Shown here: positions 35,272 to 44,014 of the stretch, piece after piece | Layout of the letters: the number at the start of each line of letters is the position of its first letter | Numbering within the stretch: position 1 is the first letter of the stretch | Source: Capnocytophaga sp. oral taxon 863 str. F0517 | GTDB lineage: Bacteria > Bacteroidota > Bacteroidia > Flavobacteriales > Flavobacteriaceae | Direction of reading: 5' to 3' | Length of the DNA stretch: 59,401 nt | Assembly (NCBI RefSeq): GCF_000466425.1 | Contig: NZ_KE992182.1 | Span: 1 to 59,401, forward strand | Notes under the pieces: model-generated | Seen by the model: only the letters and a program-made list of their open reading frames with translations | Database searches by the model: none | What the model was told of the DNA's origin: nothing | Made by a program: the position numbers and the translations under genes

Positions 35272-37125
35272 CTATGGTTGGAAAGTATCGTTGCTTCTAT
35301 CTATATCGGTGGAGATATGATAGGGGTCAATGATTACTTTTTGGATGTTTTCAAAGGGAATAGCCACCTCAAAGCTATAGGTAGGATATGCCCAACCCCA
35401 GTCGGGGAATACTTGGCGTTCATAGCTATAAGGGTTTGCTTTTTGTCCGAACTGCATGCGTAGCGGGATATAGCAATAGTGGGTCTTACCACTCTTATCT
35501 ACGACAAAGACATCGACAGGGAGGGGAACACGCCCTACGCGGCGTAGGGTGATTTGGGTTTGTGCGCCTTTGCCTTCTACCTTATCTACTGCATAATCCA
35601 CATGATCGGGGGTTTGCATGAACTCGTTGAGGTACCAGCCTAATTGCATACCGGAAACCTCTTCGGCACAGCGGATTAGGTCATGGGGTTGTGGGTGCTT
35701 GAAGGCAAATTTCTTGAAATAGAGCTGTAGGGTCTTCTCTACTTGCTTTTCTCCTATGATATATTCCAACTGGCGAAGAAAGAGACTTCCCTTGACATAA
35801 GCACTTGTGGAATAAGCATAGTTGGTATTGAAGCGATCGGAGTGATGGGTAGGGGTCTCTTCATATTTGGATTTGACATAGCGGTCATAAGACCTATACA
35901 GGCTTACAAAAGGCGCTTCGCCGGTGATACGGCTGGTTGCCAAGTCCTGTATATAAGTGGTAAAGCCCTCGTCCAGCCATGGATAGAGGGTCTCATCGGA
36001 GGCTAAAATATGCTGGAACCAAGCATGGCCTAACTCATGTATCGCAGTGCCCAATAGGGAGCGATAGTCATCCTCTCCTTTGATAAGGGTACACATGGCA
36101 TATTCCATACCGCCATCTCCCCCTTGGATAAAGGAGTATTGTTGCCATGGATAGGGGCCGACAAATTGATTATAGAACTCAAAGGTCTTGAGCATGTCCC
36201 CTTGGATACGCTTCCATATTTCAGGATATTTCTTGTAGAGGAAGTGTAGGGTAACTCCATCGCCAGCATCGAGCTTATCATGGATAAACTGTGGGTCGGC
36301 AGCCCAGGTAAAGTCGTGTACCATGGGTGCATAGAAGTGCCAAGTGCGGGTGTTGCCCTTTACCTTGGGTACTTTCACACCTGTATCCTCGTAGCCGAAG
36401 CCTATTTCGTTCTTGTTCTGCAAGTAACCGGAGCCTCCTACGATATAGTCCTTATCGAGGGTGATTTTTACATCAAAATTGCCCCATACCCCATAGAATT
36501 CACGGCCGATGTATTCGGAGGTATTCCAGCCGCGGTAGTCGTATTCGGCCAATTTGGGATACCACTGGCTCATGGAGAGCGCTACCCCATCGGGGCTGTT
36601 TCTACCAGTACGGCGAATCATCACCGGAGCCTGTCCGGCAAAGTCCATACGGAAGACGGTACTTGAGTGAGGGGCAATGGGCTTGTTGAGTTCTACCTTG
36701 AGGATAGTCCCCTCGGTGTGGTACTTCACAGGAGTGCCGTCTTGGGTGAGGTTATTGACCTTGAGGTAACCGATTTCTTCAGGCTTAAGGGAAGCAATAC
36801 GGCTTTCCTTGATCGTTTTGCCATCGACCTCTTTTTTGGTAACCATACGGCTATCGGGGTCTAAGATGTTTTGCAGGCGGATATCCATCTCGCTACCGGG
36901 CTGGAAAGCGTTTAGGAAAAGATGATAGAAGACAACCTTGAGCGTATCAGGAGCGTTATTGGTGTAGGTAAGCTCCTGCTTTCCGGTGTATTGGTAGTTT
37001 TTTACGTCCATATTGACCTCCATTTTGTAATCTACTTTTTGTTGCCAATAAGGAGCATTTTGCCCTTGGAGGGTACCTATAGTCCCCAATGCTACCAAGG
37101 AGAGCATGTGTCGGTAATTCATCAC
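35272..37125 (-). CDS. M1 family zinc metallopeptidase
   Basis: The 617-residue product has a signal peptide. Its N-terminal half is a saddle-like beta domain (QYTGKQELTYTNNAPDTLKVVFYHLFLNAF). The catalytic core has the exopeptidase loop GGMEYAM (the GxMEN-like site) and the zinc motif HELGH near residue 361, with the third ligand in DEGFTTYIQD 18 residues further on. The length is shorter than PepN and similar to secreted Bacteroidota M1 enzymes. It probably trims amino acids from peptides in the periplasm or outside the cell. A -7 box lies 26 bp upstream; the gene is transcribed alone. Confidence 0.92.
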   Translation of the reverse strand: MMNYRHMLSLVALGTIGTLQGQNAPYWQQKVDYKMEVNMDVKNYQYTGKQELTYTNNAPDTLKVVFYHLFLNAFQPGSEMDIRLQNILDPDSRMVTKKEVDGKTIKESRIASLKPEEIGYLKVNNLTQDGTPVKYHTEGTILKVELNKPIAPHSSTVFRMDFAGQAPVMIRRTGRNSPDGVALSMSQWYPKLAEYDYRGWNTSEYIGREFYGVWGNFDVKITLDKDYIVGGSGYLQNKNEIGFGYEDTGVKVPKVKGNTRTWHFYAPMVHDFTWAADPQFIHDKLDAGDGVTLHFLYKKYPEIWKRIQGDMLKTFEFYNQFVGPYPWQQYSFIQGGDGGMEYAMCTLIKGEDDYRSLLGTAIHELGHAWFQHILASDETLYPWLDEGFTTYIQDLATSRITGEAPFVSLYRSYDRYVKSKYEETPTHHSDRFNTNYAYSTSAYVKGSLFLRQLEYIIGEKQVEKTLQLYFKKFAFKHPQPHDLIRCAEEVSGMQLGWYLNEFMQTPDHVDYAVDKVEGKGAQTQITLRRVGRVPLPVDVFVVDKSGKTHYCYIPLRMQFGQKANPYSYERQVFPDWGWAYPTYSFEVAIPFENIQKVIIDPYHISTDIDRSNDTFQP

Positions 37126-37150
37126 TGTTACAGTTTTGTAATTATGGACA

Positions 37151-37158
37151 CAAAGTTA
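37151..37158 (-). promoter_or_regulatory. -7 box for the M1 peptidase gene
   Basis: The minus strand reads TAACTTTG, a TAnnTTTG match, 26 bp before the ATG at 37125. Confidence 0.6.
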
Positions 37159-37227
37159 CGAATTTTGTAGCGTATTTTCTAATAAAAAATAAAAAAACTT
37201 AGCTTGTCTTATCTGATTTTTTTTTCT

Positions 37228-37235
37228 TATTTTTG
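37228..37235 (+). promoter_or_regulatory. -7 box for the exonuclease gene
   Basis: TATTTTTG lies 28 bp before the ATG at 37263. An in-frame TTG at 37233 falls inside the box and is therefore not a start. Confidence 0.7.
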
Positions 37236-37262
37236 TACCTTCTATCTGATAAAAACTTTCTC

Positions 37263-38033
37263 ATGGAACTGAAACTAACTCGTCCGCTTTGTTTCTTTGA
37301 TTTGGAGACTACTGGCACTGATGTCTCCCGCGATCGCATCGTGGAAATCTCCATATTAAAGGTATACCCCAATGGCAACCGCGAGAGCAAGACCTGGCTG
37401 GTGAATCCTACGATCCCCATTCCGCCTGCCTCTACCGATATTCATGGTATCAGCGATGCGATGGTGTGTGAGGCGCCTACCTTCAAGGAGCTGGCCAAGC
37501 AGATACATAACCTGATCAAGGATTCCGACTTAGCCGGCTATAACTCCGACCGCTTTGATATTCCACTACTGGCTGAAGAACTGCTGCGTGCTGGAGTGGA
37601 TTTTGACCTCAAGAACCGTGTGACCGTGGATGTACAGACGATCTTCCACAAGATGGAACAGCGCACCCTCTCGGCCGCTTATAAGTTCTATTGCAAGAAA
37701 TCCTTGGACAATGCCCATTCCGCTGAGGCCGATACCACTGCCACCTACGAGATCCTCAAGGCGCAGCTCGATACCTATGCCGATACCCTGCCCAATGACA
37801 TCAAGCAACTGAGCGACTTTACCACCCGCAAGCAAGTGGCTGACTTTGCGGGCTTTATCGCCTATAACGAACAAGGAGAGGAGATATTTACTTTTGGCAA
37901 ACACAAAGGGCGCAAGGTAACGGAAATCTTGGACGAAGAACCTGGCTATTTCGGCTGGATGCTCAATGCCGACTTTCCCCTCTATACCAAGAAAGTGCTC
38001 ACTGCGATCCGACTTAGGAAAATGGGACAGTGA
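37263..38033 (+). CDS. DEDDh 3'-5' exonuclease (DnaQ/PolC-epsilon-like)
   Basis: About 256 residues from the ATG at 37263; the frame upstream of this is promoter. The catalytic set is visible: FDLETTGTD (Exo I Asp and Glu), GYNSDRFDIPLL (Exo II Asp), and HSAEADTTATYEIL (Exo III His and Asp). The family includes the proofreading subunit of DNA polymerase III and RNase T-like enzymes. The C-terminal segment (EEIFTFGKHKGRKVTEILDEEPGYFGWML) matches the small domain often fused to such exonucleases in Bacteroidota. It may act as the proofreading subunit or in repair; sequence alone does not decide. Confidence 0.92.
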   Translation: MELKLTRPLCFFDLETTGTDVSRDRIVEISILKVYPNGNRESKTWLVNPTIPIPPASTDIHGISDAMVCEAPTFKELAKQIHNLIKDSDLAGYNSDRFDIPLLAEELLRAGVDFDLKNRVTVDVQTIFHKMEQRTLSAAYKFYCKKSLDNAHSAEADTTATYEILKAQLDTYADTLPNDIKQLSDFTTRKQVADFAGFIAYNEQGEEIFTFGKHKGRKVTEILDEEPGYFGWMLNADFPLYTKKVLTAIRLRKMGQ

Positions 38034-38078
38034 ACAGTGAAGAGTGAACAGTGAAAAGTGAAAAGTGGACAGTGAGTA
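38030..38078. repeat. Seven heptamers (GTGAANA) starting in the exonuclease stop codon
   Basis: GTGAACA, GTGAAGA, GTGAACA, GTGAAAA, GTGAAAA, GTGGACA, GTGAGTA run without gaps. The TGA of the first unit is the stop codon (38031-38033). Confidence 0.9.
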
Positions 38079-38111
38079 ACGTTTTTCACTATTTGCTATT
38101 CACTTTTTACT

Positions 38112-38146
38112 AAAAAACCGCTCTCCAAGAGGAAAGCGGTTTTATT
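38112..38146. terminator. Bidirectional terminator
   Basis: Stem AAAACCGCT / AGCGGTTTT is flanked by A-rich and T-rich runs. It lies between the exonuclease (plus) and the barrel protein (minus). Confidence 0.85.
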
Positions 38147-38174
38147 CATATGGAAGAAAAGTTTATACAATTTC

Positions 38175-38852
38175 TTAGAAGTAAAGGTTTAAGAGAACAG
38201 AAGCAGTTCCGAAACCAGTCTTTTCAGTAGCTCCATTAGCAGGAGAGTTACCAATACCGAATTTGAATGTATTATTTTCACCTGATTTTTCATAACTGAT
38301 GGTTACAGGGAAAGCATATTGAGCTCCTAAAGCTACTTTAGGGAAGATAAAGTACTCAACACCTGCAAATCCTTGTGCACCTAATAAGAAGTTAGTATCA
38401 TTCTTAGCAGGAGAACTGAAGCCGATAAGGGCATCAGCACCATAGAATCCTTGAAGGCGGGTAGTTCCTTTTCTCCACTCTTTACCATAACCAGCTAAAA
38501 GACCAAAGGCTGTTTCAGCGTCATTATCACTTTTTGATTTTTTGTAAGAGAAAAGTAAGTTAGCAGTGTAGCGGTCAGCAGTAGTGTCAGAAGTAAAGTT
38601 TTTTCCTACAAAGCTAACACTATTGGCAAATCCTGGTAGTTTTGTAGCATCATTGCTGTTGAAATTTACTTCATTACCATTGGCACCATTGAAAGCATTT
38701 CCGACAAATTTTAAAGCACTGTTGGCATTGAATCCGATAGACCAGTCACCTTGTTTAGGAAGGTAGTTTTCTCCTTTAGAAGAAACGAGTTCTTGTGCAT
38801 TTGCAAAGCTGAAAGCCAATACAGCTACAGCTGATAAAAGAATTTTTTTCAT
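38175..38852 (-). CDS. Outer-membrane beta-barrel protein
   Basis: I start at the ATG at 38852, which begins the signal peptide MKKILLSAVAVLAFSFANAQ. The frame continues 29 codons upstream, but that part contains the -7 box (38878-38885). The mature ~205 residues alternate polar and hydrophobic strands (GDWSIGFNANSALKFV, RYTANLLFSYKKS, TAFGLLAGYGKEWR, RLQGFYGADALIGF, GAQGFAGVEYFIFPKVALGAQYAFPVTISYEK) and end in SVLLNLYF with a terminal Phe, as for BAM-inserted barrels. No specific family is recognised. Its role is unknown and it is likely an abundant structural or porin-like protein. Confidence 0.85.
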   Translation of the reverse strand: MKKILLSAVAVLAFSFANAQELVSSKGENYLPKQGDWSIGFNANSALKFVGNAFNGANGNEVNFNSNDATKLPGFANSVSFVGKNFTSDTTADRYTANLLFSYKKSKSDNDAETAFGLLAGYGKEWRKGTTRLQGFYGADALIGFSSPAKNDTNFLLGAQGFAGVEYFIFPKVALGAQYAFPVTISYEKSGENNTFKFGIGNSPANGATEKTGFGTASVLLNLYF

Positions 38853-38877
38853 CTTAAAAATGTTTTTAAATTTGGGG

Positions 38878-38885
38878 CAAAGATA
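38878..38885 (-). promoter_or_regulatory. -7 box for the barrel gene at 38175-38852
   Basis: The minus strand reads TATCTTTG, 25 bp before the chosen ATG, and rules out the longer reading frame. Confidence 0.7.
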
Positions 38886-39065
38886 GGTTTTTTTCTTTAA
38901 CCCAAAAATCTTTATGGATGTTTTTTCTATGTAAAACATGTAAGATATTTGTATTCAAGAGGTTACAAAAGGAATATTTTAAGAAAACATTAGTGATTAG
39001 TGCTCTGTGGTTGGTCACTAAGCACTAAGAACGAACCACGTAACTACACAAAAACTAACTGCTAA

Positions 39066-39352
39066 TGCGAATCAATAAGTTAAATAACTAGAAATATAGG
39101 TATTTATAAAAGTTGTAAGTGACTTATTATTAATGATTTATAATTACATCCCCCTAGCCCCCCTCAAGGGGGGAATAGTATGCTGGTGTCAAATAGAGTA
39201 GTGAAGATTTGACCTAAGTATGCTGATAATCAGAATGATAGTTCGGCTGAATGCAATTCCCCCCTTGAGGGGGGCTAGGGGGATGTATAGAAAGATGTTG
39301 AATATCAACGGATTACTATATAAAGTGTATTATTTTAACTACTGATTCGTGT
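39066..39352. repeat. Near-palindromic mobile-like repeat, copy 3
   Basis: The left end is TGCGAATCAATAAGTTAAA; the right end is the complement of ACGAATCAGTAGTTAAAA. Perfect inverted 31-bp arms lie at 39146-39176 and 39256-39286 and flank a 79-bp core (39177-39255). The left outer arm equals the right arm of copies 1 and 2 (type B). The right outer arm equals the left arm of copy 1 (type A, about 85% by eye). The core nevertheless reads in the same direction as copy 1, so core and arms are in opposite phase between these copies. Apart from two promoters, nothing else is seen in the 623-bp gap. Confidence 0.9.
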
Positions 39353-39432
39353 CTCTAATTTATAAAGAGTATAAATAACGAAATAGAGCTGTTAAAAGTC
39401 GGTTTTATATGAATTAATTCAAAAAAAAATGA

Positions 39433-39440
39433 TACTTTTG
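39433..39440 (+). promoter_or_regulatory. -7 box of the nqr operon
   Basis: TACTTTTG, a TAnnTTTG match, 35 bp before the nqrA ATG. No good TTTG -33 element is seen; an A-tract precedes it. Confidence 0.6.
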
Positions 39441-39475
39441 CACGACTTTTTAAGAAACTAACTAATTTATATCCT

Positions 39476-40831
39476 ATGTCAAGCGACATCCGTATTCGAA
39501 AAGGATTGGATATTCAGCTCAAAGGAAAAGCTGAGCCTGTAACCAAGGCGGCACCATTGGCCGCTGTGTATGGGATCAAGCCTGCTGAATTCCACCGCGT
39601 CATCCCTAAGCTCATTGCACGCGAGGGGGCAACACTCAAAGCCGGAGACGCCGTTTTCTACGACAAAAGAGACGAAAGGGTACTCTTCCCTTCTCCCGTT
39701 AGTGGTACTATCACGGAGATTATCCGTGGAGAACGCCGTAAAATTCTGGAAATCAGAATTACTCCCGATGCTACTCAGTCTTTCCAGGACTTTGGAAAGA
39801 AGGAGGTAAACTCACTCTCTCCAGAGCAAATCAAAGAACACTTGCTCGAGTCAGGTGCTTGGCCGCTCATTAAGCAACGTCCGTACGATGTGATTGCTAA
39901 CCCTGACAGCCAGCCTAAGGAGATCTTCATCTCGGCTTGCAAGACCAATCCGCTTGCCCCTGATTATGACTATGTGCTCAAGGGCAAGGAAAAAGAATTG
40001 CAGGTAGCCCTTACCGCCCTTTCCAAACTTACCACTGGTAAGGTGCATGTATCTGTCTTCAAGGACAGTTCCCTTTCTCCTTTCCGAGGCCTCAAGGATA
40101 TCGTATTGCACAACGTATCAGGGCCACACCCAGCAGGAAACGTCAGCACCCAAATTGCGAAAATCAGCCCTATCAACAAGGGGGAAGTGGTATGGGTGGT
40201 TGCTCCTCAGGACTTGGTAGTTATAGGAGAGCTTTTCCTTACCGGTCACCTAAACCTTACCCGTACGGTAGCCCTTACAGGAGCTTCTTTGGCTAATCCA
40301 CACTATGTAACGGCTATTGCAGGGGCTCAAATCAAGAGCTTGGTAGCCGAGCAGCTAAAAGAGCCTGCCGCTACCCGTATCATCAGTGGGGATGTGCTTA
40401 CCGGTCGAAAGGTATGTGAAAACACCTACTTAGGCTTCTATGATGACCAGATTACAGCCATTGCAGAAGGCAACGACTACGACCTATTGGGTTGGGCAAA
40501 ACCTATAAGCAACAAGATTTCTCTTACCCGTGCCTTGACCTTCTCTTGGCTCAATCCTACTAAAGAGTACGACCTCAACACCAATACCAACGGAGAGCAA
40601 CGCGCCTTTGTAGTAACAGGTATGTATGAGGAGGTATTCCCGCTAGATATTTACCCTATGCAGCTGCTCAAAGCCTGCTTGTATAAGGACTTGGACGAAT
40701 TGGAAAACTTAGGAGCGTATGAAGTAGCCCCTGAGGATTTTGCCTTGACCGAGTTTGTATGTGTGTCCAAACAGCCACACCAGCAAATCATCAGAAACGG
40801 TTTGGATTTGATGATGGACGAATTGGGATAA
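39476..40831 (+). CDS. nqrA: Na+-translocating NADH:quinone reductase subunit A
   Basis: The 451-residue product has the barrel-sandwich/biotin-like N-terminus of NqrA (SSDIRIRKGLDIQLKGKAEP), GDAVFYDKRDERVLFPSPVSGTI, and the Rossmann-like core with HNVSGPHPAGNVSTQIAKI. It continues with HLNLTRTVALTGASLANPHYVTAIAGAQIKSL and ends GLDLMMDELG. NqrA is the peripheral cytoplasmic subunit without bound cofactor and contributes to quinone binding. It is first in the operon and is separated from nqrB by an unrelated ClbS-family gene. Na+-NQR pumps sodium while oxidising NADH, and serves as the main NADH dehydrogenase in many Bacteroidota. Confidence 0.96.
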   Translation: MSSDIRIRKGLDIQLKGKAEPVTKAAPLAAVYGIKPAEFHRVIPKLIAREGATLKAGDAVFYDKRDERVLFPSPVSGTITEIIRGERRKILEIRITPDATQSFQDFGKKEVNSLSPEQIKEHLLESGAWPLIKQRPYDVIANPDSQPKEIFISACKTNPLAPDYDYVLKGKEKELQVALTALSKLTTGKVHVSVFKDSSLSPFRGLKDIVLHNVSGPHPAGNVSTQIAKISPINKGEVVWVVAPQDLVVIGELFLTGHLNLTRTVALTGASLANPHYVTAIAGAQIKSLVAEQLKEPAATRIISGDVLTGRKVCENTYLGFYDDQITAIAEGNDYDLLGWAKPISNKISLTRALTFSWLNPTKEYDLNTNTNGEQRAFVVTGMYEEVFPLDIYPMQLLKACLYKDLDELENLGAYEVAPEDFALTEFVCVSKQPHQQIIRNGLDLMMDELG

Positions 40832-40846
40832 AAGTTGCTATAGCAT

Positions 40847-41350
40847 ATGTCCAGACCCGCAACGAAGCAAGATTTAGAGGCTTTAGCCAAAGAAAACTAC
40901 CAAAAGTTAGTTTCTTTGATAGAAGCACTATCAGACAAAGAGCGAGAAAAAGCATTTCCCGAAGGTACTATGAATAGGAATATTCGTGATGTCATAGGTC
41001 ACTTGTATCATTGGCATTTATTATTCTTAAACTGGTACGAGGTAGGGATGCGAGGTGAGAAACCCAAAATACCCAAAGAAGGCTATACTTTTTCTGACAC
41101 CCCTAAGCTCAACCGAGAAATATGGGAGCAGTGTCAAGGAGTGTCACTTACTGAGATACGCTCACTTTTTGAAGCTACTCATAACAAAGTGTTTCAACTT
41201 ATACAGAAACACACAGATGAGGAGCTTTTCACTAAGAAAAAGTATCACTGGACGGGGAGTACTTCTTTAGGCTCTTACTTAGTTTCGGCAACATCAAGTC
41301 ATTATGATTGGGCTTTAAAACTAATTCGCAAATCCATAAAAAAGAAATAA
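40847..41350 (+). CDS. ClbS/DfsB family four-helix (DinB-like) protein inserted in the nqr operon
   Basis: The 167-residue product begins MSRPATKQDLEALAKENYQKLVSLIEALSD, followed by RNIRDVIGHLYHWHLLFLNWYEVGMRGEKPKIPKEGYTF and KLNREIWEQ; YHWTGSTSLGSYLVSATSSHYDWA lies at the end. This is the pattern of the ClbS/DfsB family within the DinB-like superfamily. The His residues in HLYHWH and SSHYDWA sit where DinB proteins hold metal. ClbS itself protects against colibactin; most members have unknown roles. It fits 15 bp after nqrA and 19 bp before nqrB, so it is transcribed with the operon. It looks more A-rich than its neighbours and is likely a later insertion. Confidence 0.82.
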   Translation: MSRPATKQDLEALAKENYQKLVSLIEALSDKEREKAFPEGTMNRNIRDVIGHLYHWHLLFLNWYEVGMRGEKPKIPKEGYTFSDTPKLNREIWEQCQGVSLTEIRSLFEATHNKVFQLIQKHTDEELFTKKKYHWTGSTSLGSYLVSATSSHYDWALKLIRKSIKKK

Positions 41351-41369
41351 TTAACTTATTCATAATAAA

Positions 41370-42596
41370 ATGAGTTTAAAAAGTAAATTACATACACTAA
41401 AAGAAAAGTATAAGGGAACCAAGTGGGAAACGACCTTCAATGCGCTCCACACTTTCCTTTATACGCCTAATGAAGTAACCCATGGGGGTACTCACATTAA
41501 GGCAGCAGATGACCTAAAGCGGACGATGAATACCGTGATTATGGCGCTGATTCCCTGCTTGATTTTTGGTATTTTCAATGCAGGATACCAACACCAAGTG
41601 GCTTTTGGTACTTTGGAACCTCAGGCAGGTATGTCCTTTTTCAGTGGAGACTTCTGGAGTGGGACTAACTTCTGCATAGGGGCGATGAAGGTACTCCCCT
41701 TGGTGATTGTCTCCTACCTTGTAGGTTTGGGGATTGAGTTTGTTTTCGCAACCATCCGCAAGCACGAAGTAGAGGAAGGTTACCTAGTAACAGGGATGCT
41801 CGTACCCCTTATCGTACCTATTGATATTCCTCTTTGGATGCTTGCCACAGCGGTTGCTTTCGGGGTGATCCTCGGTAAGGAAGTATTCGGTGGTACTGGT
41901 ATGAATATCGTAAACCCTGCCCTTACCATCCGTGCCTTCTTGTTCTTCGCTTATCCTACTTATATGACAGGGGACAAGATATGGGTAGAAGGTGCCTTGG
42001 GCAGAGCCAATGAAATCGCAGGAGGTGCCCAATTGGATGCCGTATCAGGAGAGACCATCTTGGGAAGCTTAGCCCAAGGACAGACAGGTACTTATCAGCT
42101 ATCCGACCTCTTCTATGGGTTTATCCCAGGTTCAGTAGGGGAGACCTCTACACTGCTTATCCTCTTAGGAGCTTTGTTCCTTATCTATACCAAGATCGCT
42201 TCTTGGCGTATTATCTTGAGTACCTTTGTAGGGGCTTTTGTAATGGGAAGTATTTTTAACTGCTTGGCACCAAGTATGGAAGGTACCCAGTTCTACGCCT
42301 TGTGGAACTTACCCGCTTATGAGCATTTGCTTATCGGAGGTTTGGCTTTTGGAGCCGTATTCATGGCTACCGATCCGGTAACAGCGGCACAGACCAATAC
42401 AGGGAAATACATCTACGGCTTCTTCGCGGGCTTCTTTGCCATTATGATACGTTGCTTCAACCCAGCTTATCCAGAAGGGGTGATGCTCGCTATCTTGCTG
42501 ATGAACGTATTGGCGCCTACCATAGACCACTTTGTGGTACAGGCCAATGTATCTCGCCGTAAAAAACGCTTAAAACTAACTACTAAAACCGCATAA
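41370..42596 (+). CDS. nqrB: Na+-NQR subunit B
   Basis: The 408-residue integral membrane subunit starts with a cytoplasmic N-terminus (KYKGTKWETTFNALHTFLYTPNEVTHGGTHIKAADDLKRTMN). About ten membrane helices follow, including VLGKEVFGGTGMNIVNPALTIRAFLFFAYP (as GVILGKEVFGG). The covalent FMN site is expected at the Thr of the SGxT motif, here DAVSGETILGSL, so the usual SGAT is SGET with Thr kept. FGAVFMATDPVTAAQTNTGKYIYG is characteristic. NqrB also binds riboflavin and quinone and contains the sodium path. The stop is followed by nqrC after two bases. Confidence 0.96.
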   Translation: MSLKSKLHTLKEKYKGTKWETTFNALHTFLYTPNEVTHGGTHIKAADDLKRTMNTVIMALIPCLIFGIFNAGYQHQVAFGTLEPQAGMSFFSGDFWSGTNFCIGAMKVLPLVIVSYLVGLGIEFVFATIRKHEVEEGYLVTGMLVPLIVPIDIPLWMLATAVAFGVILGKEVFGGTGMNIVNPALTIRAFLFFAYPTYMTGDKIWVEGALGRANEIAGGAQLDAVSGETILGSLAQGQTGTYQLSDLFYGFIPGSVGETSTLLILLGALFLIYTKIASWRIILSTFVGAFVMGSIFNCLAPSMEGTQFYALWNLPAYEHLLIGGLAFGAVFMATDPVTAAQTNTGKYIYGFFAGFFAIMIRCFNPAYPEGVMLAILLMNVLAPTIDHFVVQANVSRRKKRLKLTTKTA

Positions 42597-42598
42597 TT

Positions 42599-43342
42599 AT
42601 GGCAGTCAAGACAGAAAGTAATTCATATACAGTGATTTTCGCCATTGTCATGGTGGTAATCGTAGGGGCTTTGCTGGCGGGGATTTCTTCCGCACTTAGC
42701 GGCCAAATCAGTGAAAATAAGAAATTGGAGAAAAAGCAAAATATCCTTTATGCCATGGGTGTGAATCATAATGAAGGCGCCCTTGGAGAAGGTAAAGTAG
42801 TTTTCCTCACTACTACAGAGGCCAATACTGAGTTTGACAAATATGTAAAGGCACAGTACCTTATAGATCCTCAAAGCAATACCGCTAAGGAAGTAAAAGG
42901 AGCTGAAGACCTTATCAACTTCAACGGACACCGCCCAGGACTTCCTCTCTATGTAGGAGAGAAAGAAGGAAAGACCCTCTATATCATTCCTGTAAACGGG
43001 CGAGGATTGTGGGATGCTATCTGGGGCTATATAGCCGTAGATAAGGACTTTGTGATACAAGGGGTGTTCTTTGACCACAAAGGAGAGACTGCCGGCTTGG
43101 GAGCCAACATTAAGGAACGCTTCTTCATGGACGACTTCATAGGAGAACATGTATTGGACGGAGCAGGTAACTTCCAAAGTGTTCAGATCTCAAAGAGCAA
43201 TGCAGACCCAGAAAACAAACGTAAAGAGGACGGAAAGGTAGATGCCATCGCTGGAGCCACCCTTACCGGAAACGGGGTAGCAGAGATGATTGCACACGGA
43301 CTTTCCCCTTATGTAGCCTATATTAAAAGTTTAAACCAATAA
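42599..43342 (+). CDS. nqrC: Na+-NQR subunit C
   Basis: The 247-residue product has one N-terminal transmembrane helix (VIFAIVMVVIVGALLAGISSAL) and a periplasmic FMN-binding domain. FMN is covalently linked by a phosphoester to a Thr in the SGATLT motif, present here as DAIAGATLTGNGV. Family segments also include GRGLWDAIWGYIAV and HKGETAGLGANIKE. It starts two bases after nqrB and ends five bases before nqrD, so it is tightly coupled. Confidence 0.96.
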   Translation: MAVKTESNSYTVIFAIVMVVIVGALLAGISSALSGQISENKKLEKKQNILYAMGVNHNEGALGEGKVVFLTTTEANTEFDKYVKAQYLIDPQSNTAKEVKGAEDLINFNGHRPGLPLYVGEKEGKTLYIIPVNGRGLWDAIWGYIAVDKDFVIQGVFFDHKGETAGLGANIKERFFMDDFIGEHVLDGAGNFQSVQISKSNADPENKRKEDGKVDAIAGATLTGNGVAEMIAHGLSPYVAYIKSLNQ

Positions 43343-43346
43343 GACG

Positions 43347-43994
43347 ATGGGACTAACAAAAAAAGATATCAAATTAGTAACTGATCCCCTATGGGATAAT
43401 AACCCCGTAACGGTACAGGTATTGGGGATCTGCTCCGCGCTGGCCATTACCGCTCAGCTCAAAGCCGCGATCGTAATGAGTCTTTCCTTTACCTTCGTAT
43501 TGGCCATGGGGAACGTAGCCATTTCTTTACTTAGAAATGTGATACCACCCAAGATTCGTATCATCGCCCAGCTGATTGTAGCAGCTGCCTTGGTGATTGT
43601 GGTGGATTTTGTGCTCAAAGCCTTTGTATATGACCTAAGCAAACAGCTATCGGTATACGTAGGGCTTATCATTACCAACTGTATTTTGATGGGACGTTTT
43701 GAGGCTTTCGCTTTGGGAAATCCTCCAGGGAAGTCTTTCCTTGATGCCCTTGGAAACGCCGGAGGGTACTCCATCGCCTTGCTTATTGTTGCTTTCTTCC
43801 GCGAACTCTTAGGTTCAGGAACCTTGCTCGGCTTCCAAATATTGGGAGACCCTATCAAGAAAACAGGGGTATATGCCTTGGGCTATGAAAACAACGGCTT
43901 TATGCTTTTGGCTCCTATGGCCTTGGTAACCTATGGTATCGTAGTATGGGTACAGCGCTCACGCAACAAAGCCCTTATAGAAGAAGGTCATTAA
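43347..43994 (+). CDS. nqrD: Na+-NQR subunit D
   Basis: The 215-residue, six-helix membrane protein includes the conserved Cys29 (QVLGICSALA) and a second Cys in LIITNCILMGRFEAFALGN. These match the Cys residues that, together with the pair in NqrE, ligate the intramembrane [2Fe-2S] cluster of the Vibrio enzyme. Other markers are IPPKIRIIAQLIVAAALVIVVDFVL and FFRELLGSGTLLGFQ. Length and position in the operon are normal. Confidence 0.96.
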   Translation: MGLTKKDIKLVTDPLWDNNPVTVQVLGICSALAITAQLKAAIVMSLSFTFVLAMGNVAISLLRNVIPPKIRIIAQLIVAAALVIVVDFVLKAFVYDLSKQLSVYVGLIITNCILMGRFEAFALGNPPGKSFLDALGNAGGYSIALLIVAFFRELLGSGTLLGFQILGDPIKKTGVYALGYENNGFMLLAPMALVTYGIVVWVQRSRNKALIEEGH

Positions 43995-44014
43995 TCACTT
44001 AAAACGAAAAGAAC

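Noticed and set aside
40847-41350. Colibactin self-resistance protein
   Set aside because: Only family membership supports this; no polyketide or colibactin genes occur in the window.
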